From positions 806,001 through 870,000 of the forward strand of contig JAFREQ010000078.1 in NCBI GenBank assembly GCA_025331565.1: a DNA stretch of 64,000 nucleotides, read 5' to 3'. The position numbers were made by a program, and so were the translations under genes. Below, piece by piece: positions 63,421-64,000 of the stretch. How positions within the stretch are numbered: the stretch's first letter is position 1; the number at the start of each line of letters is the position of its first letter. The DNA comes from Holacanthus passer (Eukaryota > Chordata > Actinopteri > Pomacanthidae). The notes below the pieces were generated by a model that did not search any database, had not been told where the DNA came from, and saw nothing but the letters and a program-made list of their open reading frames with translations.

Positions 63421-64000
63421 AATATGCATGGATCAGAGGGATATTACAGGCTTTTCCAATATTAGGATTATCAGCTTTTTTCAGTTTTACATCCTCCTAA
63501 ACTGAATATACTTTTAGACTTGTGGCCGCAAGATATTTTAAGGCATCAGACCAAACATTTAAGTGAATAATTAAGAATATAATGGGCCAATTATTCAGTT
63601 ATGAAAAAAATCATTAGCAGTTTTTGACAAGTGGCAACACTTTTTTTGAGAAAATGTAAATCTCTTGTACCTTCACCTACAAGGAGTGATTATTTGTTAA
63701 TTCTGAATGGACTTGAAACAGCGCCCGTCTTTAAGCAAGAAACTGCACACTTGTAATGTCATACAATTTTTACAGCATTTTCTAAAAACCACCAAATCCA
63801 TGTTAGGGAACCTTTGCAGGATTTTTAGAGAAGCAGAGAGGAGAGGAGAGGAGAGGAGGAGGAACAGACAGAAACATTATCCTCTTCGTCACGGCACGTA
63901 CTGTACTGTAGGTTCACACAGGCTGCATGAAACTGTTCCAAACTGGTCTCTCAGAGGATAAATTTATCTCATTCGCTTTGTTCATTTAACTGGTTTAATG
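63421..64000. other. Intronic non-coding sequence to the window end
   Basis: AT-rich, with a short GAGGA run at about 63836-63862. Nothing else recognised. Confidence 0.5.

Overview
The window is nuclear DNA of a ray-finned (probably percomorph) fish. Coding exons are sparse and split by GT/AG introns. (CA)n, (GA)n and long CT tracts are dense, and the interspersed repeats (hAT-type non-autonomous elements with AAGTA-rich ends, a Tx1/L1-like LINE, a tRNA-SINE) are of kinds I know from teleost genomes. Most of the 64 kb is non-coding, probably intronic.

Left edge (1-1.9 kb, minus): the 5' exons of ccdc17, recognised by its N-terminal zinc-finger-like Cys/His motif and the following coiled coil; the gene runs off the left end. 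From 3.85 to 4.47 kb lies a GC-richer promoter/first-exon-like segment, probably plus strand, with an RFX X-box, a CCAAT box and a GC box. From 4.5 to 25 kb I see no convincing coding exon, only LINE, hAT and simple repeats. The clearest is a broken reverse transcriptase on the minus strand at 20.2-21.9 kb.

Centre (24.97-37.19 kb): a head-to-tail tandem duplication of about 6 kb. Each copy holds a complete nine-exon minus-strand gene for a short HIPK-like protein kinase (511 and 507 residues). All splice sites and the reading frame survive in both. The copies differ by only six coding substitutions, five of them amino-acid changing, and one 12-bp in-frame indel. Both lack the activation-loop tyrosine of classical HIPKs and end in a basic, Cys-Cys-Trp-containing tail. 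This is the most interesting locus of the window.

Right half (37.2-64 kb): repeats, an intact 823-bp hAT-type element with perfect 8-bp target duplications (38.83-39.65 kb), several near-perfect RFX X-boxes, and at 59.6-60.13 kb a second CpG-richer first exon (plus strand) directly behind a 460-bp CT tract. It starts with MDNYSTLQ and a consensus splice donor, so the rest of that gene lies to the right of the window. The two plus-strand first exons could be alternative promoters of one large gene, but that is inference.
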